From positions 310,001-374,000 of the forward strand of contig NZ_CP156627.1 in assembly GCF_039852015.1 (NCBI RefSeq): a stretch of DNA of 64,000 nt, in the 5' to 3' direction. Source of the stretch: Robbsia sp. KACC 23696. Lineage in GTDB: Bacteria; Pseudomonadota; Gammaproteobacteria; Burkholderiales; Burkholderiaceae. Positions within the stretch are counted from its first letter, which is position 1; each line of letters starts with the position of its first letter. The translations under genes were made by a program, and so were the position numbers. Shown here in pieces: positions 62,075 to 64,000 of this stretch. The notes below the pieces were generated by a model that was not told the origin of the DNA, made no database searches, and saw nothing but the letters and a program-made list of their open reading frames with translations.

Positions 62075-64000
62075 ATGTCATCACAATCCTCCTCCTCTGC
62101 CGCACCCTCAGCACCCGTCGTCCTGCCGGCTCCACGGGACAAGCACCTGCGGGACATGGCGGATTGCATCCGATTTCTCTCGATGGACGCCGTGCAAAAG
62201 GCCAAGAGCGGCCACCCGGGCGCGCCGATGGGCATGGCCGATATCGCGACGGTTTTATTCAAGGATTTCATGCAGTTCGACGCCGCCGATCCGCACTGGA
62301 TCGACCGCGACCGCTTTATTTTATCGAACGGCCATGGCTCGATGCTGCTGTATAGCCTGCTTTATCTGACCGGCTATGCCGATATGACGATCGACGAACT
62401 GAAACGTTTTCGTCAGGTCGGCGCCAAGACGGCGGGCCACCCGGAGTACCGTCACGCGGACGGTATCGAACTGACCACCGGCCCGCTCGGACAAGGGATC
62501 GCGGAATCCGTCGGCATGGCGCTCGGCGAGCGCATCATGAACGCGCAATTCAGCGATGATCTGGTCAACCATTTCACCTATGTTTTCCTCGGCGACGGCT
62601 GTCTGATGGAAGGGATCAGCCAGGAAGCCATCTCGCTGGCCGGCCACCTGAAACTCGGCAAGCTGATCGCATTCTGGGATAACAATTCGATCTCGATCGA
62701 CGGCGCCACCAGCCTTGCCGTCTCCGATAACGAAATCGAGCGTTTCAAGGCCTCCAACTGGCACGTCCTCGAAATCGACGGCCACGATACCGATGCGATT
62801 CGCGACGCCATCAAAACCGCGCGCGCAAAGACCGATCAACCGACGCTGATCGCCTGTAAAACGATCATCGGCTTCGGTTTCCCGACCAAGGCGGGTACGC
62901 AAAAGGCCCACAGCGACGCGCCGGGCGAAGACGAAATCGCTGGCGCTCGCAAGATTTTGGGATGGGATTCGCCTCCGTTCGAAATTCCCGAGAAGCTGCT
63001 CAGCGAATGGCGCGAGATCGGCGCAAAGGGCCGTACTGCCCGACTCGCGTGGGCGGATCGTGTCAAAAAAGCGCCCGACGCGCTGCGTGGCGAATTCGAA
63101 CGCCGAAACAAGGGCGAGTTGCCGACAAACTGGAAGAAGGCGATTGCCGCTGCCCGCGAGGAGTTCATCGCGAAGGGTGGCGAGATGGCAACGCGTCAGG
63201 CCAGCGGCGCGGTGCTGAATCACCTGTTCGACGCCATCCCGGAATTGCTGGGAGGCTCGGCCGATTTGACGCCGTCGAACAATACGAAGACCAAGAATCA
63301 GGTCGAGGTGACACCGGGCCATTACAACGGCTCGTACATCCACTACGGTGTACGTGAACATGGCATGGCGGCAGCGATGAACGGCCTGTCCCTGCACGGC
63401 GGCCTGATCCCTTACGGCGGCACCTTCATGTGTTTCTCGGATTACTGCCGTCCGGCAATCCGCCTAGCCGCGATGATGCGCATCCGGACGATCTTCGTCA
63501 TGACGCACGATTCGATCGGTTTGGGCGAGGACGGCCCGACGCACCAGCCGGTCGAACACCTTGCCGCGCTGCGAGCGATTCCGCATCTCGCCGTGTATCG
63601 GCCGGGCGACGCGGTGGAAACGGCGGAATGCTGGGAACTGGTCATGGATCAGCCGCGTCAGGCCGCCCTGCTGGCGTTGTCGCGCCAGCCGATGCCGCTG
63701 CTCCGTACGGAGGCCGGCACCGAGAACAAATCCGCGCGCGGCGCTTATGTGCTGAAAGAAGCCGAAGGCGGCGCGCGGCAACTCACGCTGATCGCGACCG
63801 GTTCCGAGTTGCACCTTGCCGTCGAGGCCCGCGACATTCTGCAGAAAGAAGGGGTGCCGACGGCAGTCGTGTCGATGCCCTGCCGACTGCTTTTCGAGAA
63901 ACAAGATCTCCAGTACAAAAAGCAAGTGCTGGGCGATACGCTCGCACGCGTTGCGGTTGAAGCGGCGGTGGAATTAGGCTGGGAGCGATACATCGGCCTC
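62075..64000 (+). CDS. tkt: Transketolase, cut by the window end
   Basis: An open frame of 642 codons from ATG 62075 (GAAAGGA upstream) to the last base. After a Ser/Pro-rich tail of about 22 residues come the TPP-enzyme signatures MDAVQKAKSGHPGAPMGMAD, FILSNGHGSMLLYSLLYLTG, the ThDP motif FLGDGCLMEGISQEA with ...WDNN, and the pyrimidine domain FVMTHDSIGLGEDGPTHQPVEHLAAL. Only roughly the last 30-50 residues are missing. It links pentose phosphates to glycolysis in the cytoplasm. Confidence 0.95.
   Translation, partial: MSSQSSSSAAPSAPVVLPAPRDKHLRDMADCIRFLSMDAVQKAKSGHPGAPMGMADIATVLFKDFMQFDAADPHWIDRDRFILSNGHGSMLLYSLLYLTGYADMTIDELKRFRQVGAKTAGHPEYRHADGIELTTGPLGQGIAESVGMALGERIMNAQFSDDLVNHFTYVFLGDGCLMEGISQEAISLAGHLKLGKLIAFWDNNSISIDGATSLAVSDNEIERFKASNWHVLEIDGHDTDAIRDAIKTARAKTDQPTLIACKTIIGFGFPTKAGTQKAHSDAPGEDEIAGARKILGWDSPPFEIPEKLLSEWREIGAKGRTARLAWADRVKKAPDALRGEFERRNKGELPTNWKKAIAAAREEFIAKGGEMATRQASGAVLNHLFDAIPELLGGSADLTPSNNTKTKNQVEVTPGHYNGSYIHYGVREHGMAAAMNGLSLHGGLIPYGGTFMCFSDYCRPAIRLAAMMRIRTIFVMTHDSIGLGEDGPTHQPVEHLAALRAIPHLAVYRPGDAVETAECWELVMDQPRQAALLALSRQPMPLLRTEAGTENKSARGAYVLKEAEGGARQLTLIATGSELHLAVEARDILQKEGVPTAVVSMPCRLLFEKQDLQYKKQVLGDTLARVAVEAAVELGWERYIGL

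Overview
This 64 kb window is GC-rich, densely coded chromosomal DNA from a Gram-negative proteobacterium. A Burkholderiaceae-type member of the Burkholderiales is most likely. The evidence is a general porin of the Burkholderia/Neisseria type, a MocR regulator, many LysR and MarR regulators paired with single metabolic operons, an RND pump, a TonB receptor and a non-phosphorylative L-arabinose pathway. The genus assignment is inference. I see no rRNA, tRNA, CRISPR array, insertion sequence or phage gene. The window starts inside a 2,2-dialkylglycine decarboxylase-like gene and ends inside a transketolase gene.

Layout. 1-4980: end of a class III aminotransferase, two GNAT acetyltransferases, a PhzF-like protein, and a leftward operon of SMP-30 lactonase, SDR dehydrogenase and PEP mutase-like lyase, divergent from a MocR regulator (5136-6554). 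6607-9559: a CobS-like AAA ATPase and CobT-like VWA protein, then an RhtA-type exporter behind a perfect 34-bp palindrome, a LacI regulator and a Fic protein. 12988-16052: a histidinol-dehydrogenase-like enzyme and a GntP permease that share a regulatory motif. 16095-19029: a MarR-controlled TetX-like monooxygenase and an MFS pump. 19166-21080: a cystine-type binding protein and permease without an ATPase, and a VOC protein.

21373-34027 is the best understood part. It is a nearly complete L-arabinose catabolic locus: AraFGH-type ABC importer, SDR arabinose dehydrogenase, SMP-30 lactonase, IlvD/Edd-type arabonate dehydratase, 2-keto-3-deoxyarabonate dehydratase, an MFS carrier, a GntR/FCD regulator and a porin. 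The last enzyme, alpha-ketoglutaric semialdehyde dehydrogenase, is absent here. A mutarotase lies further on (39664). Sites of the FCD-type consensus lie before the dehydratase operon and the dehydrogenase gene.

34067-48833: epoxide hydrolase-like protein; an overlapping HAD, D-threonine aldolase-like and RidA operon; a LysR gene next to a decayed dicarboxylate symporter pseudogene; LysR/NIPSNAP pair; class V aminotransferase; RIO kinase; class II aldolase; MarR/DHA2 pump operon; another LysR. 48943-60554: a fused CydDC-like double ABC exporter, a complete RND tripartite pump and a TonB-dependent receptor. 60926-64000: an exported protein that resembles a CYTH domain, then transketolase.

I found no clear new multigene system such as a defence island. 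The more unusual signals are regulatory DNA or RNA structures (9631, 12887/14562, 14596, 17242, 29308, 48835), a gene remnant (38790), an altered Fic motif with a tiny upstream ORF (12643) and the exported CYTH-like protein (60926).
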